The notes below the pieces were generated by a model, which was not told where the DNA came from, searched no databases, and worked only from the letters and a program-made list of their open reading frames with translations. DNA of 64,000 bases, taken from assembly GCF_000974485.1 (NCBI RefSeq), contig NZ_BBOM01000008.1:124001-188000 (forward strand). Reading direction: 5' to 3'. Both the position numbers and the translations under genes were made by a program. Positions 42,388 to 50,999 of this stretch are shown piece after piece. Within the stretch, counting starts at the first letter, position 1; every line of letters starts with the position of its first letter. Source of the DNA: Streptomyces sp. NBRC 109706. GTDB lineage: Bacteria > Actinomycetota > Actinomycetes > Streptomycetales > Streptomycetaceae.

Positions 42388-43923
42388 GTGATCGAGCACC
42401 GTGTCCGCGTCCACCCCAGCAGCGACCACCTTCCCCGCGAGCAGCAGCTCGCCTGGCGGCTCGCCTCCGTGGCCACGAGCGCCGGGGAAGCCGGGGAAGC
42501 CCGGGAAGTCGAGGAACTGGACGCAGACAGCGCCGCGATGGCCGCCAACCGGGTGGTCGACAACGCCGCGGTGGCCGTGGCCTCCCTGACGCGCCGCCCG
42601 GTCGCAGTCGCCCGCGCACAGGCCGCCGCCCACCCGGCCGCCGCTCGGGGCGCCTCCGTCTTCGGCTCCGACGCCAGGGCCTCGCCCGAGTGGGCGGCAT
42701 GGGCCAACGGAACGGCGGTGCGCGAACTGGACTTCCACGACACCTACCTCGCCGCCGACTACTCCCACCCCGGCGACAACATTCCGCCGCTGCTCGCCGT
42801 GGCCCAGCACACCGGCCGCACCGGGGCCGACCTGCTGCGGGGCATCGTCGCCGCGTACGAGATCCAGGTGGCGCTGGTGCGCGGCATCTGCCTGCACGAG
42901 CACCGCGTCGACCATGTCGCCCACCTCGGCGCGGCCACCGCCTGCGGCCTCGGCGCGCTGCTGCGGCTGCCGACCGAAACGGTGTACCAGGCGGTCCAGC
43001 AGGCCGTGCACACCACCACCGCGACCCGCCAGTCCCGCAAGGGCGAGATCTCCAGCTGGAAGGCATACGCCCCGGGCTTCGCCGGCAAGGCCGCGATCGA
43101 GGCGGTGGACCGCGCGATGCGCGGCGAGACCTCGCCCTCCCCGATCTACGAGGGCGAGGACGGCTTTCTGGCCTGGATGCTGGACGGGCCCGCTTCCGAC
43201 TACCGGGTGTCGCTGCCCGAGCCGGGCGAACCGCGCCGCGCGATCCTCGACACCTACACCAAGGAACACTCCGCCGAGTACCAGGCCCAGGCGGTCATCG
43301 ACCTGGCCCGCCGGCTGCGCGAGCGGACCGGCCCGCCGGACCGGGTGCGTTCGATCGTCCTGCACACCAGCCACCACACCCACCGGGTGATCGGCTCCGG
43401 CGCCAACGACCCGCAGAAGTACGACCCCACGGCCAGCCGGGAGACCCTCGACCACTCGGTGCCCTACATCCTCGCCGTCGCCCTGGAGGACGGGAGCTGG
43501 CACCACGAGCGCTCCTACGCCCCCGAGCGGGCCCGCCGCCCGGCGACCGTGGAGCTGTGGCGGCGGATCACCACCGTCGAGGACCCGGAGTGGACCCGCC
43601 GCTACCACGACCCCGACCCGGAGCGCCGCGCCTTCGGCGGTCGCGTGGTGATCACCCTCGACGACGGCACGGTCGTCGAGGACGAACTCGCGGTCGCCGA
43701 CGCCCACCCGGCCGGCGCCCGCCCGTTCGACCGGCCCGCCTACCAGGCCAAGTTCCGCACCCTCACGGAGGGCATCGTCGCCCCGGCCGACCAGGACACG
43801 TTCCTGAACACCGCGGCGAACCTGGCCGAGTCGACCGCCGTCGAACTCGACGGGCTCTTCCCGACCGTGGACACCGACGCCGTCGCGGAACGCGACGCCC
43901 AGCTCCCGAAGGGCCTGTTCTGA
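42388..43923 (+). CDS. prpD: 2-Methylcitrate dehydratase (MmgE/PrpD family)
   Basis: A 511-residue MmgE/PrpD-family dehydratase catalysing methylcitrate to 2-methyl-cis-aconitate in the methylcitrate cycle that removes propionyl-CoA. Family segments include NGTAVRELDFHDTY, HPGDNIPPLLAVAQ, EIQVALVRGICLHEHRVDHVAHLG and SRKGEISSWKAYAPGFAGK. GTG 42388 is the start, with GCGAGGAG upstream. It forms an operon with prpB (1-nt overlap, TGATG) and prpC. Confidence 0.93.
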   Translation: MIEHRVRVHPSSDHLPREQQLAWRLASVATSAGEAGEAREVEELDADSAAMAANRVVDNAAVAVASLTRRPVAVARAQAAAHPAAARGASVFGSDARASPEWAAWANGTAVRELDFHDTYLAADYSHPGDNIPPLLAVAQHTGRTGADLLRGIVAAYEIQVALVRGICLHEHRVDHVAHLGAATACGLGALLRLPTETVYQAVQQAVHTTTATRQSRKGEISSWKAYAPGFAGKAAIEAVDRAMRGETSPSPIYEGEDGFLAWMLDGPASDYRVSLPEPGEPRRAILDTYTKEHSAEYQAQAVIDLARRLRERTGPPDRVRSIVLHTSHHTHRVIGSGANDPQKYDPTASRETLDHSVPYILAVALEDGSWHHERSYAPERARRPATVELWRRITTVEDPEWTRRYHDPDPERRAFGGRVVITLDDGTVVEDELAVADAHPAGARPFDRPAYQAKFRTLTEGIVAPADQDTFLNTAANLAESTAVELDGLFPTVDTDAVAERDAQLPKGLF

Positions 43924-44828
43924 TGCCGCACACCCGCACCACGCCCACCGAACGCCGCCGCGCGTTCCGCGAACAGCTCGCCTCCGGCCGGCTGTTGCGC
44001 GTTCCCGGGGCGATCAACCCGCTGTCCGCGCGGCTCATCCAGGACACCGGCTTCGACGCTGTCTACCTCTCGGGCGCCGTCCTCGCCGCCGACCTGGGCC
44101 TGCCCGACATCGGCCTGACCACCTCCGTCGAGGTCGCCGGCCGGGCCCAGCAGACGACCCGGGTCACCGACCTGCCCGTTCTCGTCGACGCGGACACCGG
44201 CTTCGGCGAGCCGCTGAACGTCGCCCGCACGGTGCAGCTGATGGAGGACGCCGGCTTGGCCGGCCTGCACCTGGAGGACCAGGTCAACCCCAAGCGCTGC
44301 GGCCACCTCGACGGCAAGACCATCGCGCCCCGCGCGGAGATGGTCCGTCGGCTCAGGGCGGCCGTCGACGCCCGCCGCGACCCCGACTTCCTCCTCATGG
44401 CGCGGACGGACGCGCGCTCCGTCGAGGGACTTCAGGCGGCGATCGACCGTGCGAAGGCGTATGTCGAGGCGGGCGCCGACGCGATCTTCCCCGAGGCCCT
44501 TGCCGACCCTGCCGAGTACGAGGCGTTCCGCGCGGCGATCGACGTGCCACTGCTGGCCAACCTCACCGAGTTCGGCAGGACACCCCTGCTGGACGCGGCC
44601 ACCCTGCAGAACCTCGGCTACAACATCGCCCTCTACCCCGTCACGCTGCTGCGCCTCGCCCTGGGCGCGGTCGAGGACGGACTGCGCACCCTCGCCACGG
44701 AAGGCACCCAGGAGTCCCTGCTGCCCCGGATGCAGACCCGCTCCCGCCTCTACGAACTGCTCGGCTACGACGGATACGCCGCCTTTGACTCCTCCGTCCA
44801 CAACTTCACCCTGCCACCCGGCACCTGA
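43923..44828 (+). CDS. prpB: 2-Methylisocitrate lyase
   Basis: A 301-residue isocitrate-lyase-superfamily TIM barrel cleaving methylisocitrate into pyruvate and succinate. DADTGFGEPLNV supplies Mg ligands, LEDQVNPKRCGHLDGK contains the catalytic cysteine motif KRCGH, and ARTDARSVEGL follows. Its ATG overlaps the prpD stop by one base, implying coupled translation. The preferred start is ATG 43923, although the frame is open further upstream. Confidence 0.94.
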   Translation: MPHTRTTPTERRRAFREQLASGRLLRVPGAINPLSARLIQDTGFDAVYLSGAVLAADLGLPDIGLTTSVEVAGRAQQTTRVTDLPVLVDADTGFGEPLNVARTVQLMEDAGLAGLHLEDQVNPKRCGHLDGKTIAPRAEMVRRLRAAVDARRDPDFLLMARTDARSVEGLQAAIDRAKAYVEAGADAIFPEALADPAEYEAFRAAIDVPLLANLTEFGRTPLLDAATLQNLGYNIALYPVTLLRLALGAVEDGLRTLATEGTQESLLPRMQTRSRLYELLGYDGYAAFDSSVHNFTLPPGT

Positions 44829-44848
44829 CGCTACGGAGGCATCCGCCC

Positions 44849-45982
44849 ATGACCACCGCCACGCCCGAGATCCGCCGCGGCCTCGCCGGTGTCGTCGTCG
44901 ACACCACCGAGATCTCCACCGTGATCCAGGAGACCAACTCACTCACCTACCGCGGCTACCCGGTGCAGGAGCTGGCCGCCCGCCAGTCCTTCGAGGAGGT
45001 CGCCTACCTCCTCTGGCACGGCGAACTGCCCGGCCCCGCCCAGCTGGGCGAGTTCCAGGCCCGCGAACGGGCCCTGCGCCCGCTGGACCGCACCACCCTG
45101 GAACTGCTCGCCCGACTGCCCGAGACCTGCCACCCGATGGACGTGCTGCGCACCGCCGTCAGCTTCCTCGGCGCCGAGGACCCCACCGAGGACGACGGCA
45201 GCCCCGCCGCCAACCACGCCAGGTCCCTCACCCTGCTGGCCAGGCTGCCCACGGTGGTGGCGGCGGACCAGCGCCGCCGCCGGGGCCTCGATCCGATCCC
45301 CCCTGACCCCGGCCTCGGCTACGCGGAGAACTTCTTCCACATGTGCTTCGGCGGCGTGCCCGACCCGGAGGTCGTCCGCTGCTTCGAGATCTCCCTGGTG
45401 CTGTACGCCGAACACAGCTTCAACGCCTCGACGTTCACCGCCCGCGTCGTCACCTCCACCCTCTCCGACCTCTACAGCGCCGTCACCGCCGCCGTCGGCG
45501 CCCTCAAGGGGACGTTGCACGGCGGCGCCAACGAGGCCGTGATGCACATGCTGCGGGAGATCGGCGACGCACGGCGGGCCGAGGAATGGCTGGACGGGGC
45601 CCTCGCCGCCCGGCGGAGAATCATGGGCTTCGGGCACCGCGTCTACCGCGACGGCGACTCCCGGGTCCCGATCATGCAGGAGGCACTCGACCGCCTGGTG
45701 GCCCGCGCCACCGACCCCGGGACGACCCGGCTGGCCACCCTGCACGCCGCGCTGCGGCACGCCGTGATCAGCCGCAAGGGCATCCACCCGAACCTCGACT
45801 ACCCGGCCGGCCTCGCCTACCACCTCATGGGCTTCGACATCCCGACGTTCACCCCGATCTTCGTGATGAGCCGCATCACCGGCTGGACCGCCCACATCAC
45901 CGAACAGCTCGCCCACAACGCCCTGATCCGCCCGCTGGCCTCCTACGACGGCCCTCGCCCGCGTCCGGTCCCCGGCGGATGA
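44849..45982 (+). CDS. prpC: 2-Methylcitrate synthase (citrate synthase family)
   Basis: A 377-residue citrate-synthase-family enzyme condensing propionyl-CoA with oxaloacetate. Catalytic residues are in LKGTLHGGANEAVM (His), MGFGHRVYRDGDSR (His) and GIHPNLDYPAGLAYHLMGF (Asp). The third gene of prpDBC, 20 bp after prpB, with ACGGAGG before ATG 44849. Citrate synthase activity cannot be excluded, but the operon points to methylcitrate. Confidence 0.93.
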   Translation: MTTATPEIRRGLAGVVVDTTEISTVIQETNSLTYRGYPVQELAARQSFEEVAYLLWHGELPGPAQLGEFQARERALRPLDRTTLELLARLPETCHPMDVLRTAVSFLGAEDPTEDDGSPAANHARSLTLLARLPTVVAADQRRRRGLDPIPPDPGLGYAENFFHMCFGGVPDPEVVRCFEISLVLYAEHSFNASTFTARVVTSTLSDLYSAVTAAVGALKGTLHGGANEAVMHMLREIGDARRAEEWLDGALAARRRIMGFGHRVYRDGDSRVPIMQEALDRLVARATDPGTTRLATLHAALRHAVISRKGIHPNLDYPAGLAYHLMGFDIPTFTPIFVMSRITGWTAHITEQLAHNALIRPLASYDGPRPRPVPGG

Positions 45983-46149
45983 GACGGGAAGGCGGAGCAC
46001 CGCGCGGATGCCCTGAGCAGGGACACCGGCATGGCACACGGGTACGGACCCACATCCGTACTGCCGTGGGCTCGGAACTGGATCCCGGTCGTCGCGCATA
46101 TCGAGCGTCTACGAACGACGGCTTGTTCGCCCGTGAGATGGTTGCCGTC

Positions 46150-46683
46150 ATGACTGTGGGCGCGCCGGGCGGCGGGGTTCTCCTTGAGACGAGTCGGCTG
46201 CTGCTCAGACCCTGGCGGGTGGACGAGGCCGCCGTCCAGCGTGAACTGTGGACCGAACGTGATCCACGAGGGCCGCCGCACCGCCGAATCGACGTGGACG
46301 GACACCCCACGGTCGCGGAACTCGAGGACTCGATCCGCACCGACCCGGTGTGGTCGACCGGGCTGCTGGCGGTCGAACGGAAGGCGTCCCGTGACGTCAT
46401 CGGCTATTGCGGGCTGGTCGACAGCCGGCGAGGAGCGGTAGGAGAACCGGAACTGGCATTCGAGCTGCTACGCCGAGTCTGGCGTCAGGGATACGCGACC
46501 GAGGCTTCGTCGGCGGTTCTGGAATGGGCGCGATCGTCCGGGTACGAACGTCTGTGGGCCACCGTCTGGGACTGGAACACCGCTTCTCGCAGAGTCCTGG
46601 CCAAGGTCGGGTTCACCGAGACCGACCGGCAGGCAGCGGACACGGTACACGGGACCACCTTGTTCACCACGCTACGGCTCTGA
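46150..46683 (+). CDS. GNAT-family N-acetyltransferase (RimJ-like)
   Basis: A 177-residue acetyltransferase of the RimJ/RimL type. TSRLLLRPWRVDE opens the fold, RRVWRQGYATEASSAVLEWA is the acetyl-CoA pyrophosphate loop and ASRRVLAKVGFTET is the C-terminal signature. The substrate (protein N-terminus or small molecule) is unknown. Start ATG 46150 or the in-frame ATG 46138; neither has a strong ribosome binding site. Confidence 0.82.
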   Translation: MTVGAPGGGVLLETSRLLLRPWRVDEAAVQRELWTERDPRGPPHRRIDVDGHPTVAELEDSIRTDPVWSTGLLAVERKASRDVIGYCGLVDSRRGAVGEPELAFELLRRVWRQGYATEASSAVLEWARSSGYERLWATVWDWNTASRRVLAKVGFTETDRQAADTVHGTTLFTTLRL

Positions 46684-46849
46684 CACCCCCGACGCTTGCC
46701 CGCGCGGACACATCTGTGCGGTACCACCCGGCGACAGCTGGCCGTTCGCTCGCTCCCCCGAGCCGCCGTCAGCGGACTCGTCAGGACGCGTCGATTGCCC
46801 CCTCGTCCGGGGCCGTGGGGGCATGGTGCTCGTCGGTGAGTGGATCGAG

Positions 46850-46884
46850 GAGGTCGGGAGCGGCTGCGAACCACTCCCGACCTC
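46850..46884. terminator. Hairpin terminator between GNAT and sugar-binding protein genes
   Basis: GAGGTCGGGAG (46850-46860) pairs perfectly with 46874-46884 around a 13-nt loop, 22 nt beyond the stop of the solute-binding-protein gene. It lies between convergent genes. Confidence 0.8.
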
Positions 46885-46905
46885 GGGGGTGGGAGGGGGA
46901 CGTGG

Positions 46906-48255
46906 TCAGTCGGTGAGGGTGAAGCCCTGGTCCTCCGCGTAGTTGCGGGATGCCTCCTGCCAGGCGGCAAGGCTCTCGGTCAGGGGGGTGTCGGAGACAT
47001 AGGACTGGCCGACGGTGTCGTTGAAGATCGAGTTGGCGTAGGCCTGGAACGGGAGGTAGGACCAGTCGGGCACCACGTTCGCCGCCGATTCGGCGAAGAC
47101 GAGGTTGGCCTGTTGGCCGCCGAAGTACTCGATCTCGGTGTTCAGGAACTCCTCGGACCGCAGCTCGCTGTTGGTGGCCGGGAAGGCGCCGTTGGCCACC
47201 CGGGTCGCCGCGCCCGGCCCGGTGTTGGCGTATTCGACGAAGGCGTAGGCCAGTTCGTGGTTGCGGCCTTGCGACGGGACTGTCAGGGAGCTGCCGCCGT
47301 TCTCGGCGGTGTCCTGGCCGCCCTCCTCCCACTGGGGCATGGGGGCGACCCGCCAGGAGCCGGAGGCGTTGGGCACGCCGGAGACGAAGTTGGCGGGCAT
47401 CCAGGCGCCCGTGACCAGGGTGGCGATGGTGCCGTCCCCGAGTCCCTGGTACCACTCGTCGGTCCAGCCGTTGATCGGCGCCAGCAGCTCCTCGTCGATG
47501 AGTTGCTGCCACAGTTCCGCGTAGGTGCGGGTGCCGCCGTCGGTGAAGTCGATGCCGACCTCGGTGCCGTCCACGGTGTAGGGCTGTCCGCCGGCCTGCC
47601 AGATCAGGCTGGTGGTCAGTCCGGACTCACCGGTGTCGCTGGTGATGTAGGTACCCGGATCGGCCGCTCGCAGAGCCCGTGCCGCCTCGACATACTCCTC
47701 CCACGTGGTCGGTACCTCGACCCCGTGCTCCTCGAAGACGTCCTGGTTGTAGAAGAGGGCCATCGGCCCGGAGTCCATCGGCAGTCCGTGGATGCCGCCG
47801 CCCGCCCGGACCGCGTCCCATGGCCCCGAGGTGAAGGTCCCGGAGAGCTCCGAAGCGCCCAGGCCGGAGAGGTCCAACAACCGGTCGGCGATGGTGAACT
47901 GGCCCAGGGCGAAGTACTCGATCTGTGCCACGTCCGGCACCCCGGAGTCGGCGCCCATGGCGTTCTGCAACGCGGTGTACTGCTCGTTGCCCGTGCCGGC
48001 GTTCACCAGATCGACCTCGACGCCGGGATGCTCGTCCTCGAAGTCGGCGGCGACCTGCTCAAGCGTGGGCTCCCAGGCCCAGACCGTGATCTTCCCGCCC
48101 TCGGCCAGGGCGGCCTCGACATCCTCGGGCGTGCCGGGCGCGGCGTTGTCGTCCGAGCCGCCACAGGCAAGCAGCCCGAGGGACAACGCGCAGGCGAGCG
48201 CGACGCCGCGTATCGCCCGACCGCCGGTCAACTGCTTGGTGAGCATAAAACTCAT
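46906..48255 (-). CDS. Sugar ABC transporter solute-binding lipoprotein (CUT1)
   Basis: A 449-residue extracellular binding protein. The signal peptide ends in the lipobox LLAC (Cys about 31), so the mature protein is lipid-anchored. ITVWAWEPTLEQVAADFEDEHPGVEVDLVNAG and MALFYNQDVFEEHGVEVPTTWEEYVEA are typical of the family 1 oligosaccharide-binding fold. It is the last gene of a three-gene importer operon with two permeases and no ATPase, as is common in streptomycetes that share MsiK. The nearby GH30 suggests galactan- or glucan-derived oligosaccharides, but this is inference. Start ATG 48255 or 48246. Confidence 0.9.
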   Translation of the reverse strand: MSFMLTKQLTGGRAIRGVALACALSLGLLACGGSDDNAAPGTPEDVEAALAEGGKITVWAWEPTLEQVAADFEDEHPGVEVDLVNAGTGNEQYTALQNAMGADSGVPDVAQIEYFALGQFTIADRLLDLSGLGASELSGTFTSGPWDAVRAGGGIHGLPMDSGPMALFYNQDVFEEHGVEVPTTWEEYVEAARALRAADPGTYITSDTGESGLTTSLIWQAGGQPYTVDGTEVGIDFTDGGTRTYAELWQQLIDEELLAPINGWTDEWYQGLGDGTIATLVTGAWMPANFVSGVPNASGSWRVAPMPQWEEGGQDTAENGGSSLTVPSQGRNHELAYAFVEYANTGPGAATRVANGAFPATNSELRSEEFLNTEIEYFGGQQANLVFAESAANVVPDWSYLPFQAYANSIFNDTVGQSYVSDTPLTESLAAWQEASRNYAEDQGFTLTD

Positions 48256-48347
48256 CTCATTTCGTCGCTTCGCGGGAGTTCACGGGGGTCCGCAGTGGTT
48301 CGCGGGGGTTCGTGGGGGAGGGGGGAAGGTGCCTTCTTTCCGGGCGG

Positions 48348-49277
48348 CTACTCCTTGACGCTTCCGGCGGCGAGCCCGGACTGCCAGTAGCGCTGGAGCA
48401 GAAGGAAGGCGCAGACCAGCGGCACGATGCTGAGGAGGGAGCCGGTGATCACCAGGTGGAAGACGGCCTCGCCGCCGGCCGTGGCCGCCTGGGCGTTCCA
48501 GGCGTTCAGGCCGAGGGTCAGCGGATACCAGTCCGGGTCCTTGATCATGATCAGCGGCAGGAAGTAGTTGTTCCAGGTGGCGACCATGGTGAAGAGCGAG
48601 ACGGTCACGATGCCGGGGGCCAGCAGCGGGAGGCAGACCTGGAGGAAGGTGCGCAGCTCGCTCGCGCCGTCGATGCGCGCCGCCTCCAGCAGCTCGGAGG
48701 GGATCGCCTGGCTGGAGAAGACCCACATGAGGTAGAGGCCGAACGGCGAGATCAACGAGGGGATGATCACGGCCCAGGGCGTGTTGGTCAGGCCCATCTC
48801 GCTGAACATCAGGAAGGTCGGCACCGCAAGCGCCGTGCCGGGCACCGCGACGGCGCCGATGACGACGGCGAAGACCGCCCGCCTGCCCGGGAAGTCGAAC
48901 TTGGCCAGGGCATAGCCGCCCAGCACGGCCAGGGCCGTCGCCCCGCCCGCCCCCAGGACGACATACAGCACGGTGTTCAGCAGCCAGCGGGTGAACACCC
49001 CGTCGTCATAGGTGAGGGTGTCGGCGATGTTCTCGAAGAACGCGAAGTCCCCGCTGAACCACAGACCGAAGGAGTCCAGCAGGGAGCCCTGCGTCTTGGT
49101 GGAGTTGATGACCAGCCAGGCGAGCGGCACGAGGCTGTAGAGCAGGACCAGCCCGGTGAGCACCGTGAGAAGAACGCTTCCACGCGGACGGTCACGCTGT
49201 CGCGGGCGAGTCCTGAGACGAACGGAGGAAGAACCCGCGGGGCGACGCGGCGCGCGCAGGGACGACGGTCCGCTCAT
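48348..49277 (-). CDS. Carbohydrate ABC transporter permease (MalG type)
   Basis: A 309-residue inner-membrane permease with six transmembrane helices. The EAA loop, which contacts the ATPase, is LLEAARIDGASELRTFLQVCLPLLAPG. The N-terminal 30 residues are Arg-rich. Its ATG overlaps the upstream permease stop (ATGA), so the pair is co-translated. Confidence 0.92.
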   Translation of the reverse strand: MSGPSSLRAPRRPAGSSSVRLRTRPRQRDRPRGSVLLTVLTGLVLLYSLVPLAWLVINSTKTQGSLLDSFGLWFSGDFAFFENIADTLTYDDGVFTRWLLNTVLYVVLGAGGATALAVLGGYALAKFDFPGRRAVFAVVIGAVAVPGTALAVPTFLMFSEMGLTNTPWAVIIPSLISPFGLYLMWVFSSQAIPSELLEAARIDGASELRTFLQVCLPLLAPGIVTVSLFTMVATWNNYFLPLIMIKDPDWYPLTLGLNAWNAQAATAGGEAVFHLVITGSLLSIVPLVCAFLLLQRYWQSGLAAGSVKE

Positions 49278-50215
49278 CGGCCGTCCTCCGCCCGTGTGCC
49301 GCGGAGTTGTACGGCGTAGGCGATGGCCATGGTGATGACCCCCATCACGATCGCCACTGTCGCGGCGTAGTTGTGCTGCTGGCCGGAGAAGGCGAGGGAG
49401 TAGGTGAAGAGGTTGGGCGTGTAGTCGGTGGTGATGGCGTTGGGCGCCAGGTTCTGGAGGATGCTGGGCTCGTTGAAGAGCTGGAAGCTGCCGATGATCG
49501 AGAAAACGGTGGCGATGACCAACGCCCCCCGGATCGCCGGGAGTTTGATCGCCGTGATCACCCGCAGCTGCCCCGCGCCATCCACCTCGGCCGCCTCGTA
49601 GAGGGAGTGCGGGATCACCCGCAGCGCCGAGTAGAAGATCAGCATGTTGTAGCCGACGAACTCCCAGGTGACGATGTTGCCGATGGAGGCGAGCACCAGA
49701 TCAGGAGAGAGCGGATCGGGCAACTCGATCCCGAAGGCGTCGTTGATGTTGCCCACCAGACCGAAGCGGGTCCCATAGAGAAAGCCCCACATCAGCGTGG
49801 CGACGACGGCCGGCACCGCATAGGGCAGGAAAATCGCGATGCGGAAGAAGTTCCGGCCGTAGAGCCGCCCGCTGTCGATGGCCAACGCCACCAGCAGGGC
49901 GATGAACAGCATGATCGGCACCTGCACGGCGAGAAAGAGCGCCACCCTGGAGAAGGACTCCCAGAAGCGTTCATCCCCGAAGACGCGCTGGTAGTTCTCC
50001 AGCCCGACGAACGAGGTGCCGCCCACCAACTGGTCGCGGTAGAGGCTGAGATAGAGGGAATAGGCGATCGGCGCGAGAAAGACCAGCGCGAACACGATCA
50101 TGAACGGCCCCATGAACCCCCAGCCGGTCCAGCGTCCGCGTCCGCGTCGGCGCGGGGGCGGCTCGGAAGACGTCCTCCCGCGCCTCTTGGCCACCGTCGA
50201 CTGCGCCGCCGTCAT
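49274..50215 (-). CDS. Carbohydrate ABC transporter permease (MalF type)
   Basis: A 313-residue permease. A basic N-terminus precedes six membrane helices, and the EAA loop is LYEAAEVDGAGQLRVITAIKLPAIRG. First gene of the importer operon. ATG 50215 behind GAGGAG is chosen over a longer in-frame version. A palindromic operator-like site lies 67 bp upstream at 50282-50295. Confidence 0.9.
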   Translation of the reverse strand: MTAAQSTVAKRRGRTSSEPPPRRRGRGRWTGWGFMGPFMIVFALVFLAPIAYSLYLSLYRDQLVGGTSFVGLENYQRVFGDERFWESFSRVALFLAVQVPIMLFIALLVALAIDSGRLYGRNFFRIAIFLPYAVPAVVATLMWGFLYGTRFGLVGNINDAFGIELPDPLSPDLVLASIGNIVTWEFVGYNMLIFYSALRVIPHSLYEAAEVDGAGQLRVITAIKLPAIRGALVIATVFSIIGSFQLFNEPSILQNLAPNAITTDYTPNLFTYSLAFSGQQHNYAATVAIVMGVITMAIAYAVQLRGTRAEDGR

Positions 50216-50281
50216 GGGCGTCTCCTCATCGTCACGGATCGATGTCCCCGCGTCGGGCGGAGACGGGGGAGAACAGCGGGG

Positions 50282-50295
50282 TGTTTGCGTAAACA
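50282..50295. promoter_or_regulatory. Palindromic operator-like site 1 (LacI type) upstream of the sugar importer
   Basis: TGTTTGCGTAAACA is a near-perfect palindrome 67 bp upstream of the MalF-type permease start. A further TTTGTTTAC half-site lies at about 50312-50320. LacI-family sugar repressors bind sites of this shape. An equivalent site occurs at 50966-50981. Confidence 0.65.
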
Positions 50296-50965
50296 TCGCG
50301 ATGGTTGCGAATTTGTTTACCTCTGAGGGCTGCGGCGCGTCAAGGGGACGGTGGCGAAATCGCGTGCGACATCGAGGTGTTGTGGACCGATAGGGCTCGC
50401 TGCGAGTACCCCGGCGGAGGCGAGGTTTCTGTCACGGTTACATCGGATTCTGCTGTTCGGGCTCGTCGCCAATGGCCTTGGGCTGCTCGATATTGGCTGC
50501 GTGGAGTTCCGGGTCACCGGGTCACCGGGTCGCTGGACCGGTACCCGGAGGCGTGGCGGAAGTCGTTGTCGTCGTCGTGCCGGTTCTCGCCCAACCGGTA
50601 GTGGTGGTCACCGACTTCGGGGGCGCGTCATGTGGGCGTGCAGGGGATCGTCAGCCGTTCGGTCAACTGCTTCCCGTTGGGGCGGTGTTCCGCACCGCCC
50701 GGGCCGGAGCATCCGGCGGGAGTGCTGCGGGGAGCCTCGGGCACGGTGTGACCAGCGACAGCGGGCGGCTCGCGGGTCATGGCCTCGTCGCCCGCCCGCA
50801 GTTGGGGTTCATGGGCGTTTCACCCACCCCGGACCAGCCGGCGTTGGACGGCACGTCAGAACGGACGTTGTGTTTTGCGGGATCTCGTTGCTTCGTGGGC
50901 TCTTCTGTTGCGCGGGGGCTTGACCGGAAGCCAGATCTCCTCATACTGGCGGACATCGGCGCTTC

Positions 50966-50981
50966 ATGTTTACGCAAACAT
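50966..50981. promoter_or_regulatory. Palindromic operator-like site 2 (LacI type)
   Basis: ATGTTTACGCAAACAT is the same palindrome as at 50282-50295, in opposite orientation, about 680 bp away. It stands about 140 bp before the IS110 transposase gene and has no adjacent gene to control now. Confidence 0.6.
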
Positions 50982-50999
50982 GTATGTCCCCTCCAGCTG

